Origin: Lentzea albida
GTDB lineage: Bacteria; Actinomycetota; Actinomycetes; Mycobacteriales; Pseudonocardiaceae
Length of the DNA: 64,000 bases
Direction: 5' to 3'
Assembly (NCBI RefSeq): GCF_900111005.1
Contig: NZ_FOFV01000017.1
Location: 147,012 to 211,011 of the forward strand
Shown: piece after piece, positions 25,722 to 35,392 of the stretch
Layout: each line of letters starts with the position of its first letter
How positions within the stretch are numbered: the first letter of the stretch is position 1
Translations under genes and position numbers: made by a program
The notes under the pieces: generated by a model
The model's input: the letters and a program-made list of their open reading frames with translations, nothing else
Told to the model about the DNA's origin: nothing
Databases searched by the model: none

Positions 25722-25777
25722 CTTCCGCCAAGGTGCCGCTCGACCTGCCGATCCGGCCGTCGGGGCGCGCCTAGCTT
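25722..25777 (+). promoter_or_regulatory. NRPS operon promoter with CTGCC-like repeats (candidate SARP operator)
   Basis: Read rightward: CTTCC (25722-25726), GTGCC (25733-25737) and CTGCC (25745-25749), steps of 11 and 12 bp, then 22 bases, then TAGCTT (25772-25777) within CCTAGCTTTCG as the -10 box. The NRPS start is 42 bases further. Two of the repeats have one mismatch, but step sizes and the 22-base gap match the mutS promoter exactly. Confidence 0.62.
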
Positions 25778-25819
25778 TCGTCTCGAACGTCCACCGCGCA
25801 CACCGATCCGGAGGGTGAC

Positions 25820-28800
25820 ATGTCGCTGCACGAGGAGGTCGGCCGCATCGCGACCGCCGCACCGGATCGCACCGCGGTGCGAATCGGGGGGAGGTCGACC
25901 GGCTACGCCGAGCTCGACCGGACGGCGGGCGCGCTGGCCGCGGAACTCACCGGCGCGGGCCTGCTGCCCGGCGGCGTCGTCGCGGTGCGCAGCCGGTCGC
26001 GGGCCGACTACGTGACCGCGATGCTCGCGGTGTGGCGGGCCGGTGGCGTGTACCTGCCGCTCGACCCGGAAGCGCCCGTCGGACGCACGCGGGACATGGT
26101 CGGGGACGCCGGCGCGACCCTGATCGTCGAGGACGGTGTCGTGCGCAGGACCGGGATCGCCGCTCGCGGCACGACCGCCGGCCTGGCCTACCTGATCTAC
26201 ACCTCGGGCACCACCGGGCGCCCCAAGGGCGTGGCCGTCGACCACGCGGCGTTGGCCGCGCACGTTCCCGCCATCGCGGAGCGCTTCGGGATCACCGGCC
26301 AGGACGTCGTCCTGCAGCTCGCGGGCCCGTCGGTCGACGTCGCCGTCGAGCAGGTGCTGACCGCGCTCACCGCGGGCGCCTGCCTGGTGCTGCCCGAACG
26401 GCGGTTGCTGTCGGTCGACGAGCTGCTGGGCCTCGTCGAGGACGAACGGGTCACCGTCGCCAACCTCCCCGCGGGCTACTTCCACGACTTCACCGCCGCC
26501 CTGGACCGGGTGCCGCCGTCGTTGCGCACCATGGTCTCCGGCAGCGACCGGCTGTCCCCGGCCGCGGCGGCCGAGTGGACCCGGCGCACCGGCGTGCGGC
26601 TGCTCAACGCCTACGGCCCCACCGAGACCGTGATCACCGCGACCGTGCACGAGACGGCCGGCGAGACCGGTTCGGTGCCGATCGGCACGCCCGTCGGCGG
26701 GCGGCGCGCGCACGTCCTCGACGGCCTGCGCCCGAGCGACGAGGGCGAGCTGTACCTCGGCGGCCCCGAGCTCGCCGTGGGGTACCTGGGCAGCGCGGCG
26801 CTGACGGCCGCGCGCTTCCTGCCCGACCCGTCCGGCCCGCCCGGATCGCGCATGTACCGCACCGGCGACACCGTCCGCCGCGGCGCCGACGGCGTGCTCG
26901 ACTTCGTCGGCCGCGGCGACGACCAGGTCAAGGTCCGCGGCTACCGCGTGGAGCTGGGCGAGGTGCAGCACGCCCTCGCCGCGCACCCGGCCGTGGAGAC
27001 CTGCGCGGTCGTCCCCCACGGCACCGGCCTCGCCGTCTACGTCACCGGCACCACCGACACCGCCGAGGTGCGCGACTTCCTCGCCCGGCGGCTGCCCGCG
27101 CACATGGTCCCGGCCTCGGTGACCCCGCTCGACCGGTTGCCCCTCACCGACGGCGGCAAGGTCGACCGCGCCGCGCTGCCCGCCCCTGTCTCCGCCTCCG
27201 CCGAACCCGTCGCCGACGACGCGCCCCGTGACCAGACCGAGCAGCTGCTCGCCGGGATCTGGGCCGACGTCCTGGGCGTTCGCCGGGTGGGCGCGCACGA
27301 CAACTTCTTCCACCTCGGTGGTGACTCGCTGACCGCCGTCCGGGTCGCGAGCCGCGTGTTCGAGGCGTTCGGACCGGTCTCGCCGTACCTGGTCTTCGAG
27401 GCGCCCACGCTCGCCGGGTTCGCCGCCGCGCTGCGTGCCGGGTCGACGCCGGCCCGCCCCGGACCGGTCGCCCGGCCCGGTGCCCCCGCGCCGTTGTCGC
27501 GGTTCCAGCGCGGGCTGTGGCTGCGCGAGTGCTGGGAGCCGGGCGGCTCGGTCTACAACGTGCCGTGGCTGTTCCAGTTCTCCGGGCCGCTCGACACCTC
27601 CGCGTTGCGCCAGGCGTTGCAGGCGGTGGCCGACCGGCACGACGCGTTGCGCTCGAACGTCCGCACGGACGCGGACATGGCACCGGTGCTGGTCGTCCAC
27701 GACCACGTCGAGGTGCCGTTCACCGAGACCCGCGCGGAGCTCGAGGAGCAGGTCGCCGTCGTGGCACAGCTCCCGTTCGACCTGGCCGAGGGGCCGCTGC
27801 TGCGCGCCCACCTGGTCCACACCGGCGATGACGAGGCGACCCTCGTGCTCGTCGTGCACCACATCGTCTGGGACGAGGGATCGCTGCGGGTGCTCGACCG
27901 CGAACTCCGCGAGTGCTACCTCGCCGCCGTCGAGGGCCGCTCGCCGCAGCTGCCCGAACTGGCCGTCCAGTACAGCGACTACGCGCGTTGGTCCGCGGAG
28001 GACGAGTCCGATGTGGACTACTGGGTCGAGCACCTGCGCGGCGCGCCTTCCGCGCCCGCCATCGGCCCGGACCGCGGCGGCGGCGCGGGCACCGGACGCG
28101 GCGAGGTCCTGCCCTTCGCCTTCGAACCCGAACTGGCCGAGGGGGTGCGCGCGCTCGCCCGTGCCGCCGGCGCGACTCCGTACCTCGTCCTGCTGGCCGC
28201 CCTCGTCGAGGTGCACCGGCGTCGCGGGATCGAGGACGTCGTGATCGGCACGCCGGTCAGCGTCCGCGACCGCGCCGAGCTCGACGCCCTCGTCGGCTAC
28301 TTCATCAACCTGGTCCCGCTGCGGTTCCGGCCCGAAGGCGAGGAACTGACCGGCCGCGACCTGCTCGACCACGTCCGGTCGGTGGCGCTCGACGGCTTCC
28401 GCCACCAGGGCGTGCCGTTCGAGGAGATCGTCGCCGCGACGTCCGGCGAGCGCGACGGCGGGGGCACTCCCCTGTTCCAGCTCGTGTTCGAGATGCACAC
28501 CGCCGACGCCGCCACGGCCCCGTACGGCGCTGTCGAGATGCGGAAGCGGTTGCACGCCAACGAGTTCTCCCGGTTCGACCTGTCCTGGTCGGTCGAGGAC
28601 GACGGCGTCGGCCTCCACGGCCGCGTCGAGTACGCCGCCGACCTGTTCGACCGCGCGACCGCCGCGGCGCTGGGCGCGCAGTGGCGGGCGGTCGTCGAGG
28701 AGCTGGTCGCCGACGTCGACGCGGAACTGCCCCTGCCGGCCGTGCCCGTCGACATCGACACCCCGGTGCACGTCCGCATCGCCTCGCAGGCCGAGCGGAC

Positions 28801-30454
28801 CCCGGACGCGATCGCCCTGGTGTCCGGCGCGGAGTCGCTGACCTACGCGGAACTCGACGTGAGCGCCGACCGCGTGGCCCGGCACCTGCGCGGACTCGGG
28901 GTCGCTCCCGGTGACGTGGTGGCGGTGCGCATCCCGCGTGACACGGCGCTCGTCGTGGCGTTGCTCGCCGTGCTCAAGGCCGGGGCGGCGTACACCTTGC
29001 TCGACCCGGACCTGCCCGCCGCCCGCCAGGAGCAGGTGATCGCGGACGCGGGAGTGCGCCTGGTGGTCACCGCCGAGATCGTGGCCGGGGCCGTGGGCGG
29101 CGATCAGGACTTCGTCGTTCCGGTCGACGCGGACGCCGTCGCCTGCGTCATGTACACCTCCGGCTCCACCGGCCGCCCCAAGGGCGTCGCCGCGACCCAC
29201 CGGGCGCTCGCGGCCACCTACAGCGGCCAGGACTACGCCGGGTTCGGCCCCGACGAGGTGTGGTTGCAGTGCTCGCCGGTCTCGTGGGACGCGTTCGGGC
29301 TGGAGCTCTACGGGGCGCTGATGTTCGGCGGGACCTGCGTGCTGCACCCCGGCCAGCGGCCCGACCCGCAGACGATGGTCGAACTGGTCGCGCGGCACGG
29401 GGTCACGCAGCTGCAGCTGTCGTCGAGCCTGTTCAACTTCCTGGTCGACGAGCTGCCGGAGGTGTTCGCCGGCCTGCGGGTGGCGTTCACCGGCGGCGAG
29501 CGCGCCTCGGCCGCCCACATCGCCCGCCTCGCCGAGCGGTACCCGCACGTGCGGGTCGTGAACGGCTACGGGCCCGTGGAGAGCATGGGCTTCACCACGA
29601 CCCACGACGTGGTGTCGGCCGATCCCACCGCGGCCGTGCCGATCGGCAAGGCCGTGGCGCACAAGGGAGTCCGCGTCCTCGACGACAAGCTGCAGCCCGT
29701 CTGCGGCACCGAACTCGGCGAGATCTGGGTGACCGGCGCGGGCCTCGCGCTGGGTTACGTCGCCCAGCCCGGCATCACCGCCGGCCGCTTCCTGCCCGAC
29801 CCGCTCGGTCCGCCGGGGTCGCGGATGTACCGCACCGGTGACATCGGCGGCTGGAACCCCGACGGCACGCTGGCCATCACCGGCCGCGCCGACGACCAGG
29901 TCAAGATCCGCGGGTTCCGGGTGGAGCCCGGCGAGGTGGCGGTCGTGCTGGCGGGATGCCCCGGGGTCGGCGACTGCGCGGTCGTGGCGCACGAGCCCGA
30001 ACCCGGCCGGCCGCGTCTCGCCGCCTACGTCACCGCACTCGGCGACGTCGTCCCGGACCTCGCCTCGGTGCACGACTTCCTGACGGGCCTGCTGCCCGAC
30101 TACATGTTGCCGTCCAGCGTGACCGTCCTCGACGCGCTTCCGTTGACCGCCAACGGCAAACTCGACCGGGCCGCGCTCCCCGCTCCCGCCGAGACCGTCG
30201 TCCTGTCGGGCGGGCAGGTCACGACCGACGCCGAACGGCTGGTGGCACGGGTGTGGGCCGAAGTGCTCGGGCTCGCCGAAGTGGGCCCAGACGACAACTT
30301 CTTCCGCGTCGGCGGCAACTCCCTCGCCGCCGTCCGCGTCGCCATGCACCTGTCCAGCGCGACCGGGTCCCGCGTCCTGCCCCGGCAGGTGTTCGCCGCA
30401 CGGACCGTCAGCGCCCTCGCCCGCACGCTCGAGACGACTGGAGCAGCACAGTGA
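25820..30454 (+). CDS. NRPS, A-PCP-C-A-PCP (loading module plus one extension module)
   Basis: 1544 residues. A1 about 1-450 (A3 core YTSGTTGRPKG near 130), PCP1 Ser503 (HLGGDSL), C2 about 555-975, A2 about 985-1450 (YTSGSTGRPKG near 1112), PCP2 Ser1501 (RVGGNSL). No C domain precedes A1, so this is the initiating protein. By-eye codes: A1 D-V-E-N-V-G-A-I-T-K; A2 D-A-L-Q-F-G-G-G-F-K; neither matches a standard code, although A2 loosely resembles aliphatic (Val-type) codes. C2 carries HHIVWDE, where the canonical last Gly of HHxxxDG is Glu. GGAGGGTGAC precedes ATG 25820. First gene of the main operon. Confidence 0.93.
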   Translation: MSLHEEVGRIATAAPDRTAVRIGGRSTGYAELDRTAGALAAELTGAGLLPGGVVAVRSRSRADYVTAMLAVWRAGGVYLPLDPEAPVGRTRDMVGDAGATLIVEDGVVRRTGIAARGTTAGLAYLIYTSGTTGRPKGVAVDHAALAAHVPAIAERFGITGQDVVLQLAGPSVDVAVEQVLTALTAGACLVLPERRLLSVDELLGLVEDERVTVANLPAGYFHDFTAALDRVPPSLRTMVSGSDRLSPAAAAEWTRRTGVRLLNAYGPTETVITATVHETAGETGSVPIGTPVGGRRAHVLDGLRPSDEGELYLGGPELAVGYLGSAALTAARFLPDPSGPPGSRMYRTGDTVRRGADGVLDFVGRGDDQVKVRGYRVELGEVQHALAAHPAVETCAVVPHGTGLAVYVTGTTDTAEVRDFLARRLPAHMVPASVTPLDRLPLTDGGKVDRAALPAPVSASAEPVADDAPRDQTEQLLAGIWADVLGVRRVGAHDNFFHLGGDSLTAVRVASRVFEAFGPVSPYLVFEAPTLAGFAAALRAGSTPARPGPVARPGAPAPLSRFQRGLWLRECWEPGGSVYNVPWLFQFSGPLDTSALRQALQAVADRHDALRSNVRTDADMAPVLVVHDHVEVPFTETRAELEEQVAVVAQLPFDLAEGPLLRAHLVHTGDDEATLVLVVHHIVWDEGSLRVLDRELRECYLAAVEGRSPQLPELAVQYSDYARWSAEDESDVDYWVEHLRGAPSAPAIGPDRGGGAGTGRGEVLPFAFEPELAEGVRALARAAGATPYLVLLAALVEVHRRRGIEDVVIGTPVSVRDRAELDALVGYFINLVPLRFRPEGEELTGRDLLDHVRSVALDGFRHQGVPFEEIVAATSGERDGGGTPLFQLVFEMHTADAATAPYGAVEMRKRLHANEFSRFDLSWSVEDDGVGLHGRVEYAADLFDRATAAALGAQWRAVVEELVADVDAELPLPAVPVDIDTPVHVRIASQAERTPDAIALVSGAESLTYAELDVSADRVARHLRGLGVAPGDVVAVRIPRDTALVVALLAVLKAGAAYTLLDPDLPAARQEQVIADAGVRLVVTAEIVAGAVGGDQDFVVPVDADAVACVMYTSGSTGRPKGVAATHRALAATYSGQDYAGFGPDEVWLQCSPVSWDAFGLELYGALMFGGTCVLHPGQRPDPQTMVELVARHGVTQLQLSSSLFNFLVDELPEVFAGLRVAFTGGERASAAHIARLAERYPHVRVVNGYGPVESMGFTTTHDVVSADPTAAVPIGKAVAHKGVRVLDDKLQPVCGTELGEIWVTGAGLALGYVAQPGITAGRFLPDPLGPPGSRMYRTGDIGGWNPDGTLAITGRADDQVKIRGFRVEPGEVAVVLAGCPGVGDCAVVAHEPEPGRPRLAAYVTALGDVVPDLASVHDFLTGLLPDYMLPSSVTVLDALPLTANGKLDRAALPAPAETVVLSGGQVTTDAERLVARVWAEVLGLAEVGPDDNFFRVGGNSLAAVRVAMHLSSATGSRVLPRQVFAARTVSALARTLETTGAAQ

Positions 30455-33400
30455 GCACCACGACGCCGGTCTCCGGCCTGCAGCGCGGCCTGTGGTTCAT
30501 GGACCGCTGGACCCCGGGCTCCTCCGCCTACCTCGTGCCGTGGGTCTTCTCGTTCGACGGCGCCGTGGACGCCTCCGTCCTGCACCGCGCGCTGCTGGTG
30601 CTGGTCGAACGGCACGAGGCCCTGCGCACCACGTTCGACCTCGGCACGGACGGTCCCGTTCGGACTGTCCACTCCGGAGCGCGGCTGCCGTTCTCCTCGG
30701 TCGTCGTGGACGGGCCGGCCGAGCTGCGGTCGTTGCTGGACCGCGAGACCCGCACCGGCTTCGACCTGGCAGAGGGACCGCTGCTGCGGGCCACCTTCGC
30801 GACCGGCCCCGGGGTGGCGGACACGCTCGTGCTGGTCGTGCACCACATCGTGTGGGACGGCTGGTCGGCCGGCGTGTTCGAGCGAGAGCTGGCCGAGGTC
30901 TACAACGCCCTGACCGAGGACCGCGACCCGGAACTCGTTCCGCTGATCGCCGCCGCTGAGACCGCGACGTCCGGCGACGCGCTGGCGTACTGGACCGAAC
31001 GGCTCGCCGGCGCGCCCGCCGAGCTGACGCTGCCCACCGACCGCCCGCGCCCGCCCACCCGAACCTTCGCCGGCGGCACCGAGCCGTTCGGCCTGCCGGC
31101 GGGCACCGCCGCCCGCATCGGCGACCTGGCCGCCGACCTCGGCGCGACACCGTTCGTGGTGCAGGTGGCCGCGTTCGCCGCACTGCTGCACCGCTACACA
31201 GGTGCGCGGGACCTGGTGGTCGGCACCCCGGTCACCACCCGCGACCGCCCCGAACTGGCCGGCGTCGTCGGCTACTTCGTCAACATCATCGCCCTGCGCC
31301 TGACCATCGACCCCGCCGCCACCTTCGCCGACCTGGTCGAGCAGGTCCGCGACGCCGCCTTCGACGCCTACGCGTACCTGGACGTCCCGTTCGACGAGGT
31401 CGTCGACGCGCTGGCGTTGGAGCGCTCGGCCCGGCACGCACCCCTGGTGCAGGTCGTCTTCGGCGCGCACGCCGAGGACCCGTCGCCGCTGCGCTTCGGC
31501 GCGGCCACCGCCACCCGGCGCATGCACCACAACGGCACCAGCAAGTTCGACCTGACGTGGTCGACGTTCGACGACGGCGAGCTGCGCGGGGAGGTGGAGT
31601 ACGCCACGGACCTGTTCGACCGGGAGACCGTGCTGCGGATGGCGGGCCACTGGCGCACGCTGCTCGCGGCGGCGCTGGACGCGCCGGAGGTGGCGCTGTG
31701 GCGGCTGAGCCCGCTGGACGCGGCGGAGAGGGCGGCGGCGCTGGCACCGCCGCGCTCCGCATGGGCCGCCGCCGCGCCGCCCACTCCCCTCCCCCTGCAC
31801 CGCGCGTTCGAGGCCGCCGCCGACGCCCACCCCGACCGCCTCGCCCTCACCCACGGCGACCGCTCCTGGACCTACGCCGAACTCGACGCCGCCGCCAACC
31901 GCGTGGCTCACACACTGGCCGCCGACGGCGTCCGCAGGGGCGACCGGGTCGGCGTGCTGCTGGAGCGGGGCGAACGGGTCGTCACCGCCATCCTCGGCGC
32001 CCTCAAGGCCGGCGCCGCCTACGTGCCCGTCGACCTGACCACCCCGCAGGACCGCGCCGACTTCGTCTTCAGCGACACCGGCGTGGACGTGGTCGTCACC
32101 GACGACTACCTGACCCACCCGCGCCTCGACGAAGCACCAGAACACCGCCCGGACACCCACGTCGACCCGGCCGACCTCGCCTACATCATCTTCACCTCAG
32201 GCTCGACCGGCCGCCCGAAGGGCGTCGCGGTCTCGCACGAGCACGTCGGCAGGTTGATGCGCTCGGGCCACGACCACTTCGACTTCGCCGAGACCGACGT
32301 GTGGACGCTGTTCCACTCCTACGCGTTCGACTGGACGGTCTGGGAGCTGTGGGGCCCGCTGCACCACGGTGGGCGGCTGGTCGTGGTGCCGCGGGTGGTC
32401 AGCCGGTCGCCCGAGGCGTTCGCGGACCTGCTGGCCAGCGAAGGCGTCACCCGGTTGTGCCTGACGCCGTCGGCGCTGCGGACGCTGGAGGGCGTGCTGC
32501 GCTCGTGGCCGCTTCCGTTGCCCGCGTTGCGCTCCGTCATGCTCGGTGGTGAGGCGCTCGACCCGGCCGTGGTCCGGCGTTGGTTCGCGTTGGAGCACTG
32601 CCCGCCCGCCGTGCTGTGCAACCTCTACGGCATCACCGAGACCACGGTGCACGTCACCACGCTCGACCTGCCGGACGCCAGCACGTTCCAGCGCAGCCTG
32701 GTCGGCGAACCCATGCCGCACCTGTCGGCGCTGGTGCTCGACGAGCGCCTGCAGCCGTGTCCGGTCGGCGTCGCCGGCGAGCTGTACGTCGGGGGCGGGT
32801 CGCTCGCCAACGGGTACTGGGGGCGGCCGTCGCTCACCGCGCGGCGGTTCCTGCCCGACCCGTACGGCGTCGTGCCCGGCGGACGGCTCTACCGCACCGG
32901 GGACGTCGCGCGGCGGCTGGCCGGTGGTGGTCTGGAGTACGTGGGCCGGTGCGACGACCAGGTCAAGGTCCGCGGGTTCCGCATCGAGCTCGGCGAGGTC
33001 GAGGCCGCCGTCACCAGCCACCCCGCCGTCACCTCGTGCGTGGTGACGGTGCACGACAACAGCCTCGCCGCGTACGTCACGGTCGATGGCGACGCACCGT
33101 CTTACGCCGAGCTGCGTGCGTTCCTGGCCGCGACCCTGCCCGAGCACATGATCCCGGCGACGGCGACCGTGCTCGCGGTGATCCCGCTGACCGTCAACGG
33201 CAAGGTCGACCGGGCCGCGCTGCCCGCTCCCGACCTCGGGTCGGTGCGCGACGCCGACGCGCACGTCGAGCCCTCCACGCCGCAGGAACACGCGCTCGCC
33301 GAGGTCTACGCCGAGGTGCTCGGGGTCGACGGGGTGGGCGCCGGGGACAACTTCTTCCACCTGGGCGGCGACTCCATCCGCGCCGTCCACCTGGCGGGGA

Positions 33401-34872
33401 AGCTGCGTGAGCGCGGCTGGACGCTGGAGCTGCCGGACCTGTTCGGCGCGCCGACGCCGGCCGAGCTCGGCCCGCTGCTGAAAACCTTGACCAAGAACGA
33501 AAAGCAGTCCGCACCGTTCGACCTGGTGTCCGAAAAGGACAGGGAAGCGCTGCCCGACGACGTCGTGGACGCCTACCCGATGGTCGCCATGCAGATGTCG
33601 ATGATCTTCCACATGGAACTGTCCGACGACGCGGGCGGCTACCACAACGTCAACAGCTACCGGGTCGCCGGCACGCTCGACGAGACCGCGCTGCGCCGGG
33701 CCGTCGAGGACGCCATGACCCGCCACCCCGTCCTGCGGACCACACTCGACGTCTCGCGCTACAGCGAGCCGCTCCAGCTGGTGCACGCCGAGGCGCCGGT
33801 CCCGGTGCACGTCGCCGACCTGCGCGGGCTGAGCACCGACGAGCAGGACGCCGCGGTCGCCGAGGTGTTCGACGACAACGTCGCCGCGCGGTTCGACCTG
33901 CGCACCGCCCCGCTGTTCCGGATCACCGCCCAGCACCTCGCCGACGACGCCTTCCAGCTCACGGTCGCCGAGCACCACGCCATCCTCGACGGCTGGAGCT
34001 TCACGTCGCTGCTCGCCGAGGTCCTGGAACGCCACAGCGCTCTCGCCGCCGACCCGAACAGCACACCGCTGCCGCTCCCGCGGTCGACCTTCCGCGAGTT
34101 CGTCGCCGTCGAGAAAGAAGCGCTGGCCTCGCAGGAGAGCGAGCGGTACTGGAAGTCCACACTGGACGGAGCGAGCGGCGCGATCTGGTCCAGCGGCCCG
34201 CCCGAGCTCGACGAGCCGGAGATCCCGCGCACTATCGAGCGCGTCCTGCCCGGCGCCGACGCGGTGCTGCGCGACACCGCCCGCCGGCACGGCGTCACGG
34301 TGAAGACCGTCGGCCTCGCCGCACACGTCGCCGCGCTGCACCGGATCACCGGCCTGGCGCGCTTCGTCACCGGACTGTCGGTCAACGGCCGGCTCGAGAC
34401 CGACGGCGGCGCCGAGGCGTACGGGCTGTTCCTCAACACCGTCCCGCTGGTGGTCGACCACACCGACAACGGCGCCGCCCTGGTCAAGGCGATGCACGAG
34501 GCCGAGGCGGCGATGCTCCCCCACCGCCGCATGCCGTTCGCCCGGATCGCCCGCCACCTCGCCGACACCCGGCTGGAGGCCTGCTTCGCCTTCCTGCGCT
34601 TCCACTCGCTGGGCAGGCTGGCCGACTCCCCCACGAAACTGCTCGACGACCGCATCGGCTGTGAGCCGACCATGCGCTACGAGCCCACCAACTTCGCCCT
34701 CGGCGCCGCTCTGGTGCAGGACCCCTCGTCGGCACGCGTGCTCCTCGCCGTCGACCACCTGCCCTCCGTCGTTCCCGACGACGTCGCCGACGCCTACGCC
34801 GACGCCTACGCCGAGGCGCTGCACGTGCTCGCCGAGGACACGGACTCACTGGTTCCGGCGTTCGCCCGCTAG
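30451..34872 (+). CDS. NRPS, C-A-PCP-C with an unpaired C-terminal condensation domain
   Basis: 1473 residues. C3 about 1-440 (HHIVWDG at 131-137), A3 about 450-930 (FTSGSTGRPKG near 582), PCP3 Ser975 (HLGGDSI), then a second C domain, C4, about 1025-1470 with HHAILDG at 1175-1181. C4 keeps a C-type LFLNTVPL motif rather than epimerase motifs. By-eye A3 code D-W-W-C-M-G-L-V-H-K is distantly like threonine codes (DFWNIGMVHK); low confidence. GTG at 30451 overlaps the preceding stop. C4 has no PCP in this protein; the free PCP encoded two genes downstream is the probable acceptor. Confidence 0.92.
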   Translation: MSTTTPVSGLQRGLWFMDRWTPGSSAYLVPWVFSFDGAVDASVLHRALLVLVERHEALRTTFDLGTDGPVRTVHSGARLPFSSVVVDGPAELRSLLDRETRTGFDLAEGPLLRATFATGPGVADTLVLVVHHIVWDGWSAGVFERELAEVYNALTEDRDPELVPLIAAAETATSGDALAYWTERLAGAPAELTLPTDRPRPPTRTFAGGTEPFGLPAGTAARIGDLAADLGATPFVVQVAAFAALLHRYTGARDLVVGTPVTTRDRPELAGVVGYFVNIIALRLTIDPAATFADLVEQVRDAAFDAYAYLDVPFDEVVDALALERSARHAPLVQVVFGAHAEDPSPLRFGAATATRRMHHNGTSKFDLTWSTFDDGELRGEVEYATDLFDRETVLRMAGHWRTLLAAALDAPEVALWRLSPLDAAERAAALAPPRSAWAAAAPPTPLPLHRAFEAAADAHPDRLALTHGDRSWTYAELDAAANRVAHTLAADGVRRGDRVGVLLERGERVVTAILGALKAGAAYVPVDLTTPQDRADFVFSDTGVDVVVTDDYLTHPRLDEAPEHRPDTHVDPADLAYIIFTSGSTGRPKGVAVSHEHVGRLMRSGHDHFDFAETDVWTLFHSYAFDWTVWELWGPLHHGGRLVVVPRVVSRSPEAFADLLASEGVTRLCLTPSALRTLEGVLRSWPLPLPALRSVMLGGEALDPAVVRRWFALEHCPPAVLCNLYGITETTVHVTTLDLPDASTFQRSLVGEPMPHLSALVLDERLQPCPVGVAGELYVGGGSLANGYWGRPSLTARRFLPDPYGVVPGGRLYRTGDVARRLAGGGLEYVGRCDDQVKVRGFRIELGEVEAAVTSHPAVTSCVVTVHDNSLAAYVTVDGDAPSYAELRAFLAATLPEHMIPATATVLAVIPLTVNGKVDRAALPAPDLGSVRDADAHVEPSTPQEHALAEVYAEVLGVDGVGAGDNFFHLGGDSIRAVHLAGKLRERGWTLELPDLFGAPTPAELGPLLKTLTKNEKQSAPFDLVSEKDREALPDDVVDAYPMVAMQMSMIFHMELSDDAGGYHNVNSYRVAGTLDETALRRAVEDAMTRHPVLRTTLDVSRYSEPLQLVHAEAPVPVHVADLRGLSTDEQDAAVAEVFDDNVAARFDLRTAPLFRITAQHLADDAFQLTVAEHHAILDGWSFTSLLAEVLERHSALAADPNSTPLPLPRSTFREFVAVEKEALASQESERYWKSTLDGASGAIWSSGPPELDEPEIPRTIERVLPGADAVLRDTARRHGVTVKTVGLAAHVAALHRITGLARFVTGLSVNGRLETDGGAEAYGLFLNTVPLVVDHTDNGAALVKAMHEAEAAMLPHRRMPFARIARHLADTRLEACFAFLRFHSLGRLADSPTKLLDDRIGCEPTMRYEPTNFALGAALVQDPSSARVLLAVDHLPSVVPDDVADAYADAYAEALHVLAEDTDSLVPAFAR

Positions 34873-34905
34873 CCCCAGATTTTCCCGTTGGAGAAAGGAA
34901 AACCC

Positions 34906-35100
34906 ATGGACGCGTTCACCGACTTCGCCGTGGTGATCAACCACGAGGAGCAGTACTCGATCTGGCCGACGGAGCTGGACGTGCCGGCGGGCTGGCACGC
35001 GGTCGGCAAGAGCGGCGCGCAGCAGGAGTGCCTCGACTACATCGACGAGGTGTGGACCGACATCCGCCCGCTGAGCCTGCGCACCGCGCTGGGGGTCTGA
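34906..35100 (+). CDS. MbtH-like protein
   Basis: 64 residues with the full family signature: NHEEQYSIWP, PAGWHAVG, CLDYIDEVWTDIRPLSL. MbtH proteins bind A domains and are needed for their folding or activity. ATG at 34906 is preceded by GAGAAAGGAAAA. It is the only MbtH gene seen here and could serve all five A domains of the cluster. Confidence 0.95.
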   Translation: MDAFTDFAVVINHEEQYSIWPTELDVPAGWHAVGKSGAQQECLDYIDEVWTDIRPLSLRTALGV

Positions 35101-35101
35101 C

Positions 35102-35392
35102 ATGACCGCCACCACCGACATCGAGGGCGTGGTCGCCGAAGTCTGGGCCGACGTGCTCGGCGTCGAGCGGGTCGCGCCGACCGACGGCTTCTTCGCCCTG
35201 GGCGGCTACTCGCAGCAGGCGGTGCGCACCGTGCACCTGCTGCGGGACCGCCTGGGCGTGGCCGTCACCCTGCGGGACCTGATGTCGGCGGGCACGCTCG
35301 CCGACTTCACCGCCGCCGTGCGGGCCCGTGCCGAGGCGGGCGCGCCCGCCCGGCCGGTGGTGCGCCTGACCGGCAGGCGCGGTACGCGATGA
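35102..35392 (+). CDS. Free-standing peptidyl carrier protein
   Basis: 96 residues: VAEVWADVLGVERV, then DGFFALGGYSQQAVRTVHLL, with the Ser for phosphopantetheine in GGYS. The usual His/Asp-Ser-Leu is replaced by Tyr-Ser-Gln, an atypical context that may set partner choice. An Arg-rich tail ends the protein. One base separates it from the mbtH stop, and its stop overlaps the thioesterase start (ATGA). No A domain is attached, so it must be loaded in trans. It could complete the split module started by C4, or be the carrier on which the adjacent P450 acts. Confidence 0.88.
   Translation: MTATTDIEGVVAEVWADVLGVERVAPTDGFFALGGYSQQAVRTVHLLRDRLGVAVTLRDLMSAGTLADFTAAVRARAEAGAPARPVVRLTGRRGTR

Noticed and set aside
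25661..30349. Long minus-strand frame opposite the first NRPS
   Set aside because: Same shadow effect; no domain, and it would cover the hydroxylase/NRPS divergent promoter.
33520..34872. Epimerization domain at the end of the second NRPS
   Set aside because: Position after a GGDSI carrier suggested it, but the domain shows a C-type FLNTVP motif and I see no epimerase EGHGRE or PxxGxGYG motifs.
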